Shown piece after piece: positions 47,036 through 57,224 of a DNA stretch of 64,000 nucleotides. The DNA is from Lacrimispora algidixylanolytica (GTDB taxonomy: Bacteria > Bacillota > Clostridia > Lachnospirales > Lachnospiraceae): NCBI RefSeq assembly GCF_003609635.1, contig NZ_MCIA01000008.1, positions 108,080 to 172,079 on the forward strand. The letters are read 5' to 3'. The notes under the pieces are model-generated. The model was given only the letters and a program-made list of their open reading frames with translations, searched no databases and was not told the origin of the DNA. The position numbers and the translations under genes are program-made. Within the stretch, counting starts at the first letter, position 1; each line of letters opens with the position of its first letter.

Positions 47036-47932
47036 TCAACCTTTTACTGACCCAATCATAATTCCGCTGTCAAAATATTTTTGGAAGAAAGGGTACATGA
47101 TCAAAAGCGGCAAACTGGATACCACAATTGTTGAATATTTTAATAATTCGGCTAATTTAGCCAACTCAGCTGTGCTCTGAATGTCTGCTATCATGCCTGT
47201 TTCTGGCGTATTCTGAATCAAAATCGAACGAAGCACCAATTGTAATGGCTGTAGTCCAGAATCATTTAAGTAAATCATTGCATCAAAATAACTGTTCCAC
47301 ATTCCAACAAACTGATATAGTGCCAGAACCGCAACAATCGGTTTGCAAACCGGTAACAGCACTTTAATGAAATGGACTAGCTCCGAAGCGCCATCCACAC
47401 TGGAGGCTTCTCGTAATTCTTCCGGAATGGACTGATAATAAGTTCTTGCCAGAATCATGTTCCAGACACTGAAAGCCCCCGGTAAAATGACTGCCAATGG
47501 TGTATTAATTAATTGCAGGTTACCAATCACTAAATATGTAGGAATCAAGCCACCGCCAAAAAACATCGTAATGATAAATATACTATTAAAGAACCCTTTT
47601 CCCACAAAGTCTTTTTTTGACATGGGATAAGCAGCCATGATCGTGACAAGTACTGAAATAATGGTATAAGCCAACGAATAAATAGTCGAATTGATAAAAC
47701 CAACCCAAATCATTTTGTTCGTCATAACTCTTTTATATGCAGTCAGTGTCCAAGTACTAAAGTCAAAACGAATCCCTTCATTCTGCAATACCGTCGGATC
47801 CATAAAGGATGCCACCACCACATAGAGCAACGGGACAACAATGATCCCCACAAAAATTGCCAGTAAAATATAGCCAATTCCCAGTAATGTTCTATCTGAA
47901 AAGGCTAACTTATTAAATTTTCTTATCTTCAT
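47036..47932 (-). CDS. ABC sugar permease (LplC/MalG-type)
   Basis: A 298-residue inner membrane permease with six membrane helices and the EAA loop EELREASSVDGASELVHFIK, which contacts the ATPase. It has an AGGAGGAG site before the start and lies 15 bases after the partner permease. No ATPase gene is in the operon, so a shared MsmX/MsmK-type ATPase must serve it. Confidence 0.92.
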   Translation of the reverse strand: MKIRKFNKLAFSDRTLLGIGYILLAIFVGIIVVPLLYVVVASFMDPTVLQNEGIRFDFSTWTLTAYKRVMTNKMIWVGFINSTIYSLAYTIISVLVTIMAAYPMSKKDFVGKGFFNSIFIITMFFGGGLIPTYLVIGNLQLINTPLAVILPGAFSVWNMILARTYYQSIPEELREASSVDGASELVHFIKVLLPVCKPIVAVLALYQFVGMWNSYFDAMIYLNDSGLQPLQLVLRSILIQNTPETGMIADIQSTAELAKLAELLKYSTIVVSSLPLLIMYPFFQKYFDSGIMIGSVKG

Positions 47933-47947
47933 AACTCCTCCTCCCCT

Positions 47948-48889
47948 CTATAGTCCCTGTCCGTCATTTAATTTAGCCACCACTTTGTTTACAAAGATCA
48001 ATAGAATAATATTAATTACTGAATTGAACAATCCGACTGCCGTAGAGAAGCCGTAATCTCCATTTAAAAGTCCTAACTTATAGACATAGGTTGCCAGAAT
48101 TTCTGATGCCCCAATATTCATATCTGTCTGCAACGCAAATGCCTTTTCAAACCCAACGCTCATAGCATTACCTGCCTGTAATATAAACTGAATCGCAATA
48201 ATTGATTTAATCGCTGGCAGGTCTACATTTCTAATCTGTTGGAATACATTAGCACCGTCAATAACTGCTGCCTCCGTAAGTTCCTTACTTGCATTGGCCA
48301 AAGCTGCTGTATACATAATGGACGCCCAGCCTGCCCCCTGCCATATTCCGCTGGTTATGTATATGATTCGAAAAGCGCTTGGCATTGTCATGAAGTTGTA
48401 CGATGTTCCTAACAGGTTATTAAGTGGCCCTATCGGTGATAGAAAGATACGTACCATACCGCATAGAACGATGACCGAAATAAAGTTTGGAGCATATACA
48501 ATAAGTTGTATCTTTTTTTTCATTCCTGTTCGCTTGATTCTGTTAAGTAATAATGCCAGAATAATAGGGACAGGAAACCCCCATGCCAGACCATACAAAC
48601 TGACCTTCAATGTGTTTAGTAAATAGCTCATAAAATCGGGAGAAGATAAAAATCTTTGAAAGTATTTAAACCCCACCCAGTCGCTTCCGATAATTCCCTT
48701 CATTGCACTGTAATCCTTGAAAGCAAGCAGAACTCCCCCCATAGGAAGATATTTAAATATTACAGTCAGCAAAAATGCCGGAAGCATGAAGATTATATAT
48801 AGCTGCCAATTTTTTTGAATATATTTCCATTTGTTTTTCCTGCTGTAGGAATTATTTTTATTTATAACTTCACTTGCAGTACCTTTCAT
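47948..48889 (-). CDS. ABC sugar permease (LplB-type)
   Basis: A 313-residue permease with six membrane helices; the first follows WQLYIIFMLPAFLLTVIFKY, and the EAA loop reads KELTEAAVIDGANVFQQIR. First gene of the fructan operon, with a GGAGGG site and a consensus-like promoter about 100 bases upstream. Confidence 0.92.
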   Translation of the reverse strand: MKGTASEVINKNNSYSRKNKWKYIQKNWQLYIIFMLPAFLLTVIFKYLPMGGVLLAFKDYSAMKGIIGSDWVGFKYFQRFLSSPDFMSYLLNTLKVSLYGLAWGFPVPIILALLLNRIKRTGMKKKIQLIVYAPNFISVIVLCGMVRIFLSPIGPLNNLLGTSYNFMTMPSAFRIIYITSGIWQGAGWASIMYTAALANASKELTEAAVIDGANVFQQIRNVDLPAIKSIIAIQFILQAGNAMSVGFEKAFALQTDMNIGASEILATYVYKLGLLNGDYGFSTAVGLFNSVINIILLIFVNKVVAKLNDGQGL

Positions 48890-48992
48890 TTTAACCCTCC
48901 CATTTTACATTTGCACACACGATTATTTTTCCATAGTACAACTTGTGCATAAATACTATATTTTTTCGAATCAAAGTAGCTTTTATGTTCAC

Positions 48993-49021
48993 ATATTACC
49001 ACCCTACTTGTAATTTGTCAA
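48993..49021 (-). promoter_or_regulatory. fructan operon promoter
   Basis: TTGACA (49016-49021), a 17-base spacer and TAATAT (48993-48998) on the minus strand. Confidence 0.75.
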
Positions 49022-49071
49022 TATTGTTTTGTTTTATTTATTTCAAATGCACAATGTTTTTGTCTTATTTT

Positions 49072-49178
49072 TTTACATTTGACACTTAAAAAGGGCGATT
49101 CAATATAAATCTCAAGTTTTTTCATTTTTAAAGTTTACATTTGACACTATTATGTAAATAATGTATTATAAATGTAAA
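49072..49178. promoter_or_regulatory. repeated TTTACAT elements, probable LacI operators
   Basis: The 15-base TTTACATTTGACACT occurs at 49072-49086 and again at 49134-49148; ATGTAAA inverted copies lie at 49152-49158 and 49172-49178, and TTTACAT also at 48904-48910. TTTACAT-N11-ATGTAAA at 49134-49158 is a perfect inverted pair over the lacI-type promoter. They are the best candidates for sites of the divergent regulator. Confidence 0.5.
49141..49169 (+). promoter_or_regulatory. promoter of the LacI-type regulator
   Basis: TTGACA (49141-49146), a 17-base spacer and TATTAT (49164-49169). Confidence 0.75.
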
Positions 49179-49251
49179 CATGACTACTTTCTGTTATCGC
49201 TAAATGGTTATATGTAAATCCGCTATAATAATTAATAATAGGAGGCCTCTT

Positions 49252-50307
49252 ATGAAATCCAGAGTTACTGCGCAAGATATTGCAGATCAATTAGGGTTAT
49301 CCAGAAATACTGTTTCAAAAGCTTTTAACGGAACCGGTTCCATTTCTGACGAAACAAAAGATAGAATTTTAAATAAAGCGATAGAACTTGGTTATAGGCA
49401 ATATGCTTATATGGATTCCAAGCCACTTAACGACCAAATACCAATATCGAAAGAGATTGCACTATTAACCTGCAATATGCCCAGCCCTTCCCATTTTGGT
49501 TTTCATCTATTATCAACCTTTGAAGCCGTAATCAGTAAATCAGGTTATCGACTGGCTATGTACATGGTACGGGAAGATGATATCGCAGCCATGAATTTTC
49601 CAATTAACTTTAGTCCAAATACAACAAGCGGTTTAATCTGCATGGAAATGTTTTCCGAAAGTTATAACCAGCTCATATGCAATTTAGGGCTCCCCACACT
49701 TTTTGTTGATACCTGTGTCATGAATCCAAAATCCCCTCTGAAGGCGGATATTTTATTAATGGAAAGCTACAATAGTGTTTATTCTATAACCAAAACATTG
49801 ATTGATAACAACTATAAAAAAATAGGGTTTTTAGGAGATAAAAATCATTGTCTTTCTTTTCACGAACGTTGGCTGGGATATAGAAACGCTTTGATCGATT
49901 ATGATCTTTCCTACGGCGAAGAATTTTGTATTCTAGATAAGGATTCCGCTCCCTACAGCGACAGCAATTGGCTCAGCATACGAATGAAAGATTTACAACA
50001 GCTTCCTCAGGCTTTTATCTGCTCCAATGACTATCAGGCAATCAATGCCATTAGGGCAATTAAACGTCTGGGTCTTTCGGTACCGGAAGATATTCTTATT
50101 GTGGGATTTGATGATTCACCAGAATCAAAAATTATAGAACCACATTTGACCACTGTCCATATTCCCAATAAGGAAATGGGGGAGATTGCAGCAAATCAGC
50201 TACTATCCAGAATTGAAGCCCCAGAATCTCCTTTTTATACCATTCACATACAGACTCAGATCAAGAAAAGAAGTTCTTCCGGAAACATTCATTTTTCAGA
50301 ACAATAG
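49252..50307 (+). CDS. LacI-family regulator of the fructan operon
   Basis: A 351-residue repressor with the LacI helix-turn-helix at residues 4-25 (VTAQDIADQLGLSRNTVSKA) and a periplasmic-binding-type effector domain ending in the VGFDDSPESK and LTTVHIPNKEMG patterns. The start at 49252 is set by GGAGG. It is divergent from the permease-binding protein-GH32 operon and most likely controls it in response to fructose or a fructan fragment. Confidence 0.88.
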   Translation: MKSRVTAQDIADQLGLSRNTVSKAFNGTGSISDETKDRILNKAIELGYRQYAYMDSKPLNDQIPISKEIALLTCNMPSPSHFGFHLLSTFEAVISKSGYRLAMYMVREDDIAAMNFPINFSPNTTSGLICMEMFSESYNQLICNLGLPTLFVDTCVMNPKSPLKADILLMESYNSVYSITKTLIDNNYKKIGFLGDKNHCLSFHERWLGYRNALIDYDLSYGEEFCILDKDSAPYSDSNWLSIRMKDLQQLPQAFICSNDYQAINAIRAIKRLGLSVPEDILIVGFDDSPESKIIEPHLTTVHIPNKEMGEIAANQLLSRIEAPESPFYTIHIQTQIKKRSSSGNIHFSEQ

Positions 50308-50362
50308 AAAGCAACTCGTCCGTAAATTGCTCATAGGCGATTGCCATACGATGGATTAATGA

Positions 50363-50420
50363 TATAAAAAATAGGGATAAAATCAGAACTGCCTAAGCAA
50401 TTACTAATTTTATCCCTATT
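50363..50420 (-). terminator. terminator of the Crp-like gene
   Basis: 13-base arms ATAGGGATAAAAT / ATTTTATCCCTAT, followed on the minus strand by TTTTTTATA; a similar but weaker T-run exists for the plus strand. Confidence 0.7.
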
Positions 50421-50435
50421 ATATCAGGAGAAGCG

Positions 50436-51062
50436 TCATGAAACGCCGCTATCAGAGATCTCTTTTAACCGTTTCTCATTCACGATACTATATCCTTTTT
50501 CTTTGGCGATCAGCCCCTCATTACAAAACTTCTTCATGACATACAGCACATGGCGGTAGCTGACATTTAAATACTCCGATACATCTGTATGGGACAAATT
50601 GTATTTGCCGCCCTGCTGATGCTCTAGGATAAACGCTGCCAGTCTCTTTTCTAATGAATAGTTTAGATACTCACTCATGCGACCACTTCTTGCCATCAAT
50701 TTTTTAGATATATAGGAAGCAAAATAAAAGGAAACCTCAGCCTCCTCTTTGCAAATTCTTCTCAATTCCCGCAGGTTAAACTCCAGGCAGACGGTCTCTT
50801 CTACCGCCTGATTTTCTTTAATATAATCCTCCTCACAAAACAGAGACAATTCTCCCAGCCAACTCCCGCCGCTGGCAAAATCAAGAATAGACCTTCTTCC
50901 ATTTTCGTGATCGATATAAATTTTCACCGTACCCTTTAGAATAAGATAACAATTTCCAATGGCCTCACCAACACGAAAGATATGGTCTCCTTTTAAAAAT
51001 CGCCGTTCCACTCCCAGGGCCCCTAACCGCTCCGGAAATCCGTTGTTGCCATCTTCAATCAT
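50436..51062 (-). CDS. Crp/Fnr-family regulator
   Basis: A 208-residue protein with an N-terminal cyclic-nucleotide-binding-like fold (residues 15-120; GDHIFRVGEAIGNCYLILKG, GGSWLGELSLF) and a C-terminal winged helix (TDVSEYLNVSYRHVLYVMKK). No Fnr-type N-terminal cysteine cluster, so not an iron-sulphur sensor; resembles YeiL-type regulators. The start at 51062 is favoured because GAGGA lies 8 bases upstream; a longer frame to 51119 would leave only 18 bases to the divergent gene. Probably controls the YczE-type gene next to it. Confidence 0.8.
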   Translation of the reverse strand: MIEDGNNGFPERLGALGVERRFLKGDHIFRVGEAIGNCYLILKGTVKIYIDHENGRRSILDFASGGSWLGELSLFCEEDYIKENQAVEETVCLEFNLRELRRICKEEAEVSFYFASYISKKLMARSGRMSEYLNYSLEKRLAAFILEHQQGGKYNLSHTDVSEYLNVSYRHVLYVMKKFCNEGLIAKEKGYSIVNEKRLKEISDSGVS

Positions 51063-51137
51063 ATTTTTATCCTCAATGTGATATTTCTCATATTCAAGCT
51101 TACAGTCATATGGTATCATAAACCCGAGGTGAAAACA

Positions 51138-51776
51138 ATGTACAAAAAAAATAGCACACGAGCAATCATATCCATTTTTTTCTTTATTTTATTCGGTTTT
51201 GGAGTATCACTACAATTAAAAGCATCCATCGGTCAAAGCGTACTTAACGCTCTTGCGGTCACACTCTCCTATGGCATTGAAATGAAAGTGGGAACCATCT
51301 TAAATGTGATCAATTCACTGTTCTTTCTTTTTTATCTGCTTTTAAGGCGAACGAAGTTAAATCAGTCTGATGCTATTCAAATTCTGGCTACCATACTAAA
51401 CGGCTACATCATTAATTTCTTTCTGTATCAAACATTATCTTTCTGGACCCCTAACCATTACTACCAAAGAATCATACTCTATTTTACGGGACTGATTTTT
51501 GCTTCTATCAGCCTGGGAGGGGTGCTGGCAATTGGAATTATTAAATTTCCGCTGGAAAGCCTATGTCTTACCATCAGCGAAAAATACCATATGAATTTCA
51601 GCAAAATCCGCATGAGCTGTGACGTGATATTTTTAGCTGTTGCATTGCTCCTTACCTTCCTTATGAAATCTCCCCTGGAAGTCAGGGAAGGAACCGTTAT
51701 CAGCATACTTTTATTGTCTCCTTTGTTAGGAGTATGCTATAATTACTATACTAAAATTTTCAGCCTGGAGGAATGA
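51138..51776 (+). CDS. YczE/YitT-type integral membrane protein
   Basis: A 212-residue protein with five to six membrane helices; SLQLKASIGQSVLNALAV near the start and the LGGVLAIGIIKFPLESL segment are typical of the YczE/YyaS family (putative transporter). The start at 51138 has a GAGGTG site. It is divergent from the Crp-like gene and 4 bases before a HAD-phosphatase gene, an arrangement suggesting a two-gene unit. Substrate unknown. Confidence 0.75.
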   Translation: MYKKNSTRAIISIFFFILFGFGVSLQLKASIGQSVLNALAVTLSYGIEMKVGTILNVINSLFFLFYLLLRRTKLNQSDAIQILATILNGYIINFFLYQTLSFWTPNHYYQRIILYFTGLIFASISLGGVLAIGIIKFPLESLCLTISEKYHMNFSKIRMSCDVIFLAVALLLTFLMKSPLEVREGTVISILLLSPLLGVCYNYYTKIFSLEE

Positions 51777-51780
51777 CCCT

Positions 51781-52452
51781 ATGTACCAGATATACTTACT
51801 TGACATTGACAATACATTACTTGACTTTGATGCCACTGAAATAAAGAGTTTTCGTACTCTTCTTAACTCCTACGAGATCTCTTATGAGGAGGAGTTATTC
51901 ACTCAATATAAAAAGATCAACAAGAATTTCTGGGCCCTTCTTGAGCAGGGAAAGGTAGATAAAGATACCGTCCGGACAGGACGTTTTATCGAGTTTTTCG
52001 GTTCCTTAAATCTTTCTTATGATGCAGAAGAGGCAGAACGAAGATATCAAAGCTACTTAAGCGATGGAGCTGATATGATGCCGAACGCAAAGGAAACCCT
52101 GATCAACTTAAAAGAAGCTAACAAAAAAATATACTCCGCCTCAAACGGAGTATACGAAACCCAAGTCAAGCGATTAAAGACTGCTGGCCTTTACGATTAT
52201 TTTGAAGAGATGTTTGTATCCGAAAAAATAGGGTTTGAAAAGCCAGATAGAAATTTCTTTGATTACTGTTTTGATCACATCAAAGACTTTGACCTGGGAA
52301 AGACCGTAATGGTTGGAGACAGTCTGACCTCAGACATTCAGGGTGCTATTAATTCGGGGATAGACTCTTGCTTTTACGATCCAAAAGGAGCCATCACCGC
52401 TGCGAAAGCCACTCACACCATCTCAGACCTAAATGAACTTCTATCCCTTTAG
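51781..52452 (+). CDS. YjjG-type HAD phosphatase
   Basis: A 223-residue haloacid dehalogenase-family hydrolase with motif I LDIDNTLLDFDATE, motif II SNGVYETQ, the lysine in GFEKPD and motif III VGDSLTSDIQGA. YjjG-like enzymes remove phosphate from nucleotides, including non-canonical pyrimidines. GGAGG lies 8 bases before the start, at the end of the preceding gene. Its last 12 bases overlap the convergent beta-lactamase-fold gene. Confidence 0.88.
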   Translation: MYQIYLLDIDNTLLDFDATEIKSFRTLLNSYEISYEEELFTQYKKINKNFWALLEQGKVDKDTVRTGRFIEFFGSLNLSYDAEEAERRYQSYLSDGADMMPNAKETLINLKEANKKIYSASNGVYETQVKRLKTAGLYDYFEEMFVSEKIGFEKPDRNFFDYCFDHIKDFDLGKTVMVGDSLTSDIQGAINSGIDSCFYDPKGAITAAKATHTISDLNELLSL

Positions 52453-53298
52453 GGCAGGATAAAATCTACCCTCCAGGGCCAAGTATTGATCTAAGATCAT
52501 CCGGCTTACTCTCGCCCCAAACAACGTGGCAGGGTGGGCCGGATAATACATGGCATCGGAAAACTCCTTATGAAACATAACAATCACATAAGGCCCATAA
52601 GGGGTGAATACAATGCCTCCATCATTTCTGCACCCATCCATGCTTCCGCTTTTAGAGGCAACGGTGAAAAGGATATCTTCCGTATTATCACTATCCATAA
52701 AATAGGGAGGAAAATCCTTAGTTATCATGCTATTGTAGTGTTGCTTTTTCAGTATCTCAAGCATCATTTGGTCCGCCTTAGGACTGATCAGTTCCCCCTT
52801 CGTCAATCGAATAAATATACTGGCATAATCTCTGGGGGTACTGGTTCCCAGCCTGTCATACTGATCAAAATGAATGGGGTTATGAAGTACCGTATCCATA
52901 CAGCCAAGACCCTTGATACAGCGGTTGATGGTGGCAAGACCCAGATAATCAATCAGCATATTGGTGGCAATATTATCACTAACAATTATCATAAAGGTTG
53001 CCGCATCCTTAACCCGCAATCTGGCCCCTGGCTCTAATGCCAAAAGAACGCCACTTCCGTCCACTGAGTGCTCTTTCTTATACTCAATCATATCTTCAAG
53101 GCTAACAGTTCCCTTTTCTACTTCCTCAAACAGACATGCCAAAATAAGTGTCTTAATGGCACTGGCCGTTTCAAAGGTTTCCTCTGCCTTAATCTCTATG
53201 GTTGTTCCATGAAGATCATCCAAATAAATTCCCATGATTCCATCGTAGCTTTTAATCTCCGCTTCAATCCGTTTCTCCAATGTAAGTCTTCTATCCAT
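52441..53298 (-). CDS. class A beta-lactamase-fold serine hydrolase without Glu166
   Basis: A 285-residue protein with SAIK (46-49), SDN (107-109) and KSG (216-218), the class A set. The omega-loop ExxLN motif that gives the deacylating Glu166 is missing (NPIHFDQYDRLGTSTPRDYA in its place), and there is no signal peptide, so it is unlikely to be a secreted beta-lactamase. It may be a D,D-peptidase or esterase acting on small peptides. Start 53298 is set by GGAGG. Last gene of the Opp-NlpC cluster. Confidence 0.82.
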   Translation of the reverse strand: MDRRLTLEKRIEAEIKSYDGIMGIYLDDLHGTTIEIKAEETFETASAIKTLILACLFEEVEKGTVSLEDMIEYKKEHSVDGSGVLLALEPGARLRVKDAATFMIIVSDNIATNMLIDYLGLATINRCIKGLGCMDTVLHNPIHFDQYDRLGTSTPRDYASIFIRLTKGELISPKADQMMLEILKKQHYNSMITKDFPPYFMDSDNTEDILFTVASKSGSMDGCRNDGGIVFTPYGPYVIVMFHKEFSDAMYYPAHPATLFGARVSRMILDQYLALEGRFYPALKG

Positions 53299-53323
53299 AG
53301 TATCCTCCGTCTTTATCCCCTCG

Positions 53324-54214
53324 CTAGAATATGCTTCCTGACGCATACCAGCTTTCCGCCAAATCCGCTCTGTAATACGGAGAAGCAGGATCTAAGCTGT
53401 TGATTACCACGCCACTGTTTCCTATCTTTGCCGTGGATTGAATATAAGCACCATCTCCAAGATACATGGCAATATGTCCCGGAAAATACATCAAATCCCC
53501 GGGGAGCATGCTTTCCGTTGGAATTTGATGAACCGGAAACCCCTCTTCAATCTTAGCATCTCGGTAAATTAAGATTCCATTTAATAGATAGCTTTCTGAG
53601 GTGAGTCCAGAGCAATCAATCCCATTGGTAGATCTTCCTCCCCATCGGTACTGGGTTCCCATATATTCCAAAGCAGTTTCCATAACACCTTGCCGAAATG
53701 CCAACTCATCCACAATATCTATCTGAGGCAGGATCTCCGTCCACAGAAAAGACTGAGAAAACTCTTTCTCCCTTAAATACTGACTTCTTATGTATCCGCT
53801 CTCTCCAGTAAGAAGCTCTACCATAGTCCAACCATCTTTTTCTGTTTCCGGTTCCAATACCTTAATAAGAGTCCCTTTTGGAAGGCTGATCAGCCGTACT
53901 CCCTGAACCCTGGGTAAAGAAAGGATGTCTACATACCTCCCATTTACCACCATAAGCTCACTATCTTCATAGGCCTTCATTTGTTCCAAAGTAAGGAGCA
54001 ATAAATCCTCCTGTCTTACAAAACCCGGGTAATTATAAAAGGTGACAACCGGATAAAATCCCTCCACTGGTTCCCCAGTAATCCTTACCCCCATTCCGTA
54101 AAGAAGCTCATCTCCAATAGCCGATACCGTTTCTTTTACCTTGTTCTTCTTTGATTCCTCCGGCTTATCCCATATGGTAACCACTGGCATCAAAGCCAAT
54201 CCATATTGCTTCAT
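53324..54214 (-). CDS. NlpC/P60 peptidase with SH3 domains, YkfC-like
   Basis: A 296-residue enzyme with two N-terminal SH3-like domains (about 5-75 and 85-150) and a C-terminal NlpC/P60 domain with the catalytic Cys201 (GIDCSGL) and His247 (PGHIAMYLG). No signal peptide is present, as in YkfC, which cuts gamma-D-Glu-L-diamino acid bonds in imported muropeptides. The position right behind an oligopeptide ABC transporter points to muropeptide recycling. AGGAGG precedes the start. Confidence 0.88.
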   Translation of the reverse strand: MKQYGLALMPVVTIWDKPEESKKNKVKETVSAIGDELLYGMGVRITGEPVEGFYPVVTFYNYPGFVRQEDLLLLTLEQMKAYEDSELMVVNGRYVDILSLPRVQGVRLISLPKGTLIKVLEPETEKDGWTMVELLTGESGYIRSQYLREKEFSQSFLWTEILPQIDIVDELAFRQGVMETALEYMGTQYRWGGRSTNGIDCSGLTSESYLLNGILIYRDAKIEEGFPVHQIPTESMLPGDLMYFPGHIAMYLGDGAYIQSTAKIGNSGVVINSLDPASPYYRADLAESWYASGSIF

Positions 54215-54241
54215 GATTAACCTCCTAAGAGTTTCTTTTTG

Positions 54242-55174
54242 CTATCCCTCGTACATTCTCTTATATTCCCCTGCCTCCCTCTGGTTTGCAAGCACAAAAT
54301 GACCAGGACGGACTTCCTGCCAGGTTGGTTTATCCTCTGAATAGTCATGAATCGCCGGGTCGTAGATAAAAAGCTTTTTCTCCTTTTCCCTTCTTGGATC
54401 CGGCATGGGAATGGCCGATAAAAGCGCCCTTGTATAAGGATGCATGGCATGAGCCACCAAATCCTCGGTTTCAGCCATCTCAACAATCTCTCCTTTACGA
54501 ATCACTGCAATCCGGTCGGCAATAAACCGCATGACAGATAAATCATGGGCAATAAAAAGATAGGTGATCTGCCGTTTCTTTTGCATATCCCGAAGAAGGT
54601 TTAAAATTTGGGCCCTTATGGAGACATCCAAAGCTGAAATAGGTTCATCTGCAACAATAAAATCCGGTTTCATAATTAATGCTCTGGCAATACCGATCCT
54701 CTGTCTCTGACCCCCTGAAAATTCATGGGGAAAGCGAGAAGCAAATTCTGGTAAAAGTCCTACATCCATCAACGCCTGTTCCACCTGTTTTTTCCGTTCC
54801 CTTTCACCAATTCCATGCTCCAGGTTCAAAAGCCCCTCGCTGACAATATAATCAACCTTAGCCCTTTCATTTAGGGAAGCTAAGGGATCCTGGAAAATCA
54901 TCTGAATCTCCCTCATCACCCTCTGGTCCAATTCCTGAGAAATGGTCCCGTTAATCTTTTCTCCTTTATAAAGAATGTCACCGTCTGAACTTTTTACGAT
55001 TCGCATGATTGCCCGACCTATGGTGGTCTTCCCAGAACCAGATTCCCCCACTAGCCCAAAGGTCTCTCCCTTATAAATCTTAAAATTCACATTTTTAACT
55101 GCATTATATTGTTTCCGGTGCTCCCCAAAGGTCACATTTAAACCCTTTACATCCAATAATACTTCTCGTTTCAT
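54242..55174 (-). CDS. oppF: oligopeptide ABC transporter ATPase, OppF-type
   Basis: A 310-residue ATPase with Walker [10 protein letters not shown], signature [15 protein letters not shown], Walker B DFIVADEP and the OppF C-terminal extension ([16 protein letters not shown]). It powers peptide uptake with OppD. Its ATG shares one base with the OppD stop. Confidence 0.95.
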   Translation of the reverse strand: MKREVLLDVKGLNVTFGEHRKQYNAVKNVNFKIYKGETFGLVGESGSGKTTIGRAIMRIVKSSDGDILYKGEKINGTISQELDQRVMREIQMIFQDPLASLNERAKVDYIVSEGLLNLEHGIGERERKKQVEQALMDVGLLPEFASRFPHEFSGGQRQRIGIARALIMKPDFIVADEPISALDVSIRAQILNLLRDMQKKRQITYLFIAHDLSVMRFIADRIAVIRKGEIVEMAETEDLVAHAMHPYTRALLSAIPMPDPRREKEKKLFIYDPAIHDYSEDKPTWQEVRPGHFVLANQREAGEYKRMYEG

Positions 55175-56226
55175 CAGAACAGACCTCCCTTTCTGATTTT
55201 CTCAACAATGGGAGGCAAAGTTACCTTTGGCGCCCGTTTATCCAACAACCAGGTTTTTGCCTTATGAGTGGGCGATACTTGAAAATAAGGAGGCCGTTTT
55301 ACAAAGTCAATTTTTAATGCTTGGGGATTTCTATTTGCAAATGCATCTCCCTTTATATCCACATAAAGGCTGGGAGGCGTTCCAGGAATGGAAAAAAGAT
55401 CACTTCCCTTTTGTCCTGCTTGAGGCAGAGAAGACAAAAGAGCCCAGGTATAAGGATGCTTTGGATCATAAAAAATCTCCTCACTGGTACCGATTTCCAC
55501 AATATCCCCTGCATACATGACCGCCACCCGGTCGGCCATATTTGCAACCACTCCTAGATCATGAGTAATTAAAATCACGGAAAGATTGTATTTATGGCGC
55601 AGCTCCTTTAACAGATCAAGGATCTGGGCCTGAATTGTCACATCAAGTGCAGTAGTAGGCTCATCACAGACAAGAATTTTAGGATTACAAGCAATGGCAA
55701 TAGCAATGACCACTCTCTGTCGCATCCCTCCGGAGAATTCATGAGGATACTGTTCAAACCTTTTTTCCGGCTCCTGGATCCCCACATCTTCCAAATGCTT
55801 AAGAGTCCTTTTAATGGCCTCCATACGCCCTACCTTCTGATGAAGAAGAACCGCCTCCATAATCTGGCTACCAATGGTCTTAAGAGGATTTAAACTAGTC
55901 ATAGGGTCCTGCATAATCATAGCGATCTCATGCCCTCTGATCCTCCTCCAGTCACGTTCCCTGCTAATGGCGGTTAGATTCACTTCTCTTTCCTCTTCCC
56001 CGCCGAAGTAAACAATACTTCCTCCTGCCACATACCCATTTTTATCAAGGAGTCCCATAAAGGACTTGGTAAATACAGATTTCCCGCTCCCCGATTCCCC
56101 TACAATCGCGAGGATCTCCCCCTGATATAACTCCATGGAAACATCTCGAATCGCATGAAGCACCTTTCCCCTTAACTGAAAGCAAATATCCAGGTCAACA
56201 ACCTCTAAAATCATTTCACGCTCCAT
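55174..56226 (-). CDS. oppD: oligopeptide ABC transporter ATPase, OppD-type
   Basis: A 350-residue ATPase with Walker [11 protein letters not shown], signature [12 protein letters not shown], Walker [13 protein letters not shown] and the oligopeptide-type C-terminus ([13 protein letters not shown]) followed by an extended tail that normally binds an iron-sulphur cluster; here no CxxC pattern is seen. Spaced 11 bases after oppC. Confidence 0.95.
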   Translation of the reverse strand: MEREMILEVVDLDICFQLRGKVLHAIRDVSMELYQGEILAIVGESGSGKSVFTKSFMGLLDKNGYVAGGSIVYFGGEEEREVNLTAISRERDWRRIRGHEIAMIMQDPMTSLNPLKTIGSQIMEAVLLHQKVGRMEAIKRTLKHLEDVGIQEPEKRFEQYPHEFSGGMRQRVVIAIAIACNPKILVCDEPTTALDVTIQAQILDLLKELRHKYNLSVILITHDLGVVANMADRVAVMYAGDIVEIGTSEEIFYDPKHPYTWALLSSLPQAGQKGSDLFSIPGTPPSLYVDIKGDAFANRNPQALKIDFVKRPPYFQVSPTHKAKTWLLDKRAPKVTLPPIVEKIRKGGLF

Positions 56227-56237
56227 CTCATACCTCC

Positions 56238-57224
56238 TTATACGTGATTTTTCGGATCAGCCGCATCAGAAAAAGCATTGCCGATGATGTAAAACGAAAT
56301 AGTGACAAAGGAAAGAATGATCGTCGGATAAATAAGCTGATAACGAAGTGCCGCACTGGTAATCAACACCCGACCTTCATTAATAAGATTACCAAGGCTT
56401 GGAATATCTACAGGAAGCCCCAAACCAATGTATGTGATAAATACCTCATTTCCAATGGCAGCAGGAATGGTGAGGGCCATGCGAAGCATAATTACGGATA
56501 CCAAATAGGGCAGCAGGTTCTTAACGATAATCCGCCCCGTTGGCGTCCCCAAACAGCGACTGGCAACGTTATAATCCCTGTCTCTTATAATCAGGATCTG
56601 ATTTCTTATAAACCTCGCCATCTGAATCCACCCCGTCAGGCACATAGCAAAGACAAGGGTTTGAACGCTGGGCTTTAAGATATAGGAAATCAAGATGAGT
56701 ATAATGGTATTTGGTATGTTATCAATAATATTATAAATTTCTGTAAGGATAAAATCCACCTTTCTAACATATCCCCAGATCACACCTACTGAGATTCCAA
56801 TAATCGCTTCTGCAATCGTCACCAAAATCCCGATAAGAAGGGAAGTCCTGGTACCTGCCCAAATTCTGGCCCAGAGATCTTGACCAATGGAATTGGTACC
56901 CAAGAGAAACACCTTCCCAGGCGGCACATTACGGTAATGCATCCCATTGGCATCATTTAATATCTTGTTGGGATCATACTGCCCTGGCAAATAAGGCTGA
57001 ATAAAAGTAAAGATAAGCAAAAGGATCAAAAATACCAAAAGAACCACTGCTCCCCGGTTCTTAAAAAAAGCCTGAATCGTACTCTTCCAATAGGAATAAT
57101 TGCTGTATCCAGTTCTCTCAGCTTCCTCTTCCTTAAATTCAGCAAACGTGAACAGATCTGATTCTTTCATGTGATCCATAAGCTGGGATTCCTTTGCATG
57201 GCGATAAGAAAATTGCTTCATCAT
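56238..57224 (-). CDS. oppC: oligopeptide ABC transporter permease, OppC-type
   Basis: A 328-residue permease with an N-terminal cytoplasmic extension, one leader membrane helix (VVLLVFLILLLIFTFI) and five further helices. LLGTNSIGQDLWARIWAGTR is the OppC signature of the first loop. Start overlaps the oppB stop by four bases (ATGA). Confidence 0.94.
   Translation of the reverse strand: MMKQFSYRHAKESQLMDHMKESDLFTFAEFKEEEAERTGYSNYSYWKSTIQAFFKNRGAVVLLVFLILLLIFTFIQPYLPGQYDPNKILNDANGMHYRNVPPGKVFLLGTNSIGQDLWARIWAGTRTSLLIGILVTIAEAIIGISVGVIWGYVRKVDFILTEIYNIIDNIPNTIILILISYILKPSVQTLVFAMCLTGWIQMARFIRNQILIIRDRDYNVASRCLGTPTGRIIVKNLLPYLVSVIMLRMALTIPAAIGNEVFITYIGLGLPVDIPSLGNLINEGRVLITSAALRYQLIYPTIILSFVTISFYIIGNAFSDAADPKNHV

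Noticed and set aside
52441..53298. Annotation as an antibiotic-resistance beta-lactamase
   Set aside because: Class A motifs are present but the Glu166 ExxLN motif and export signal are absent; the same holds for 60731-61510.
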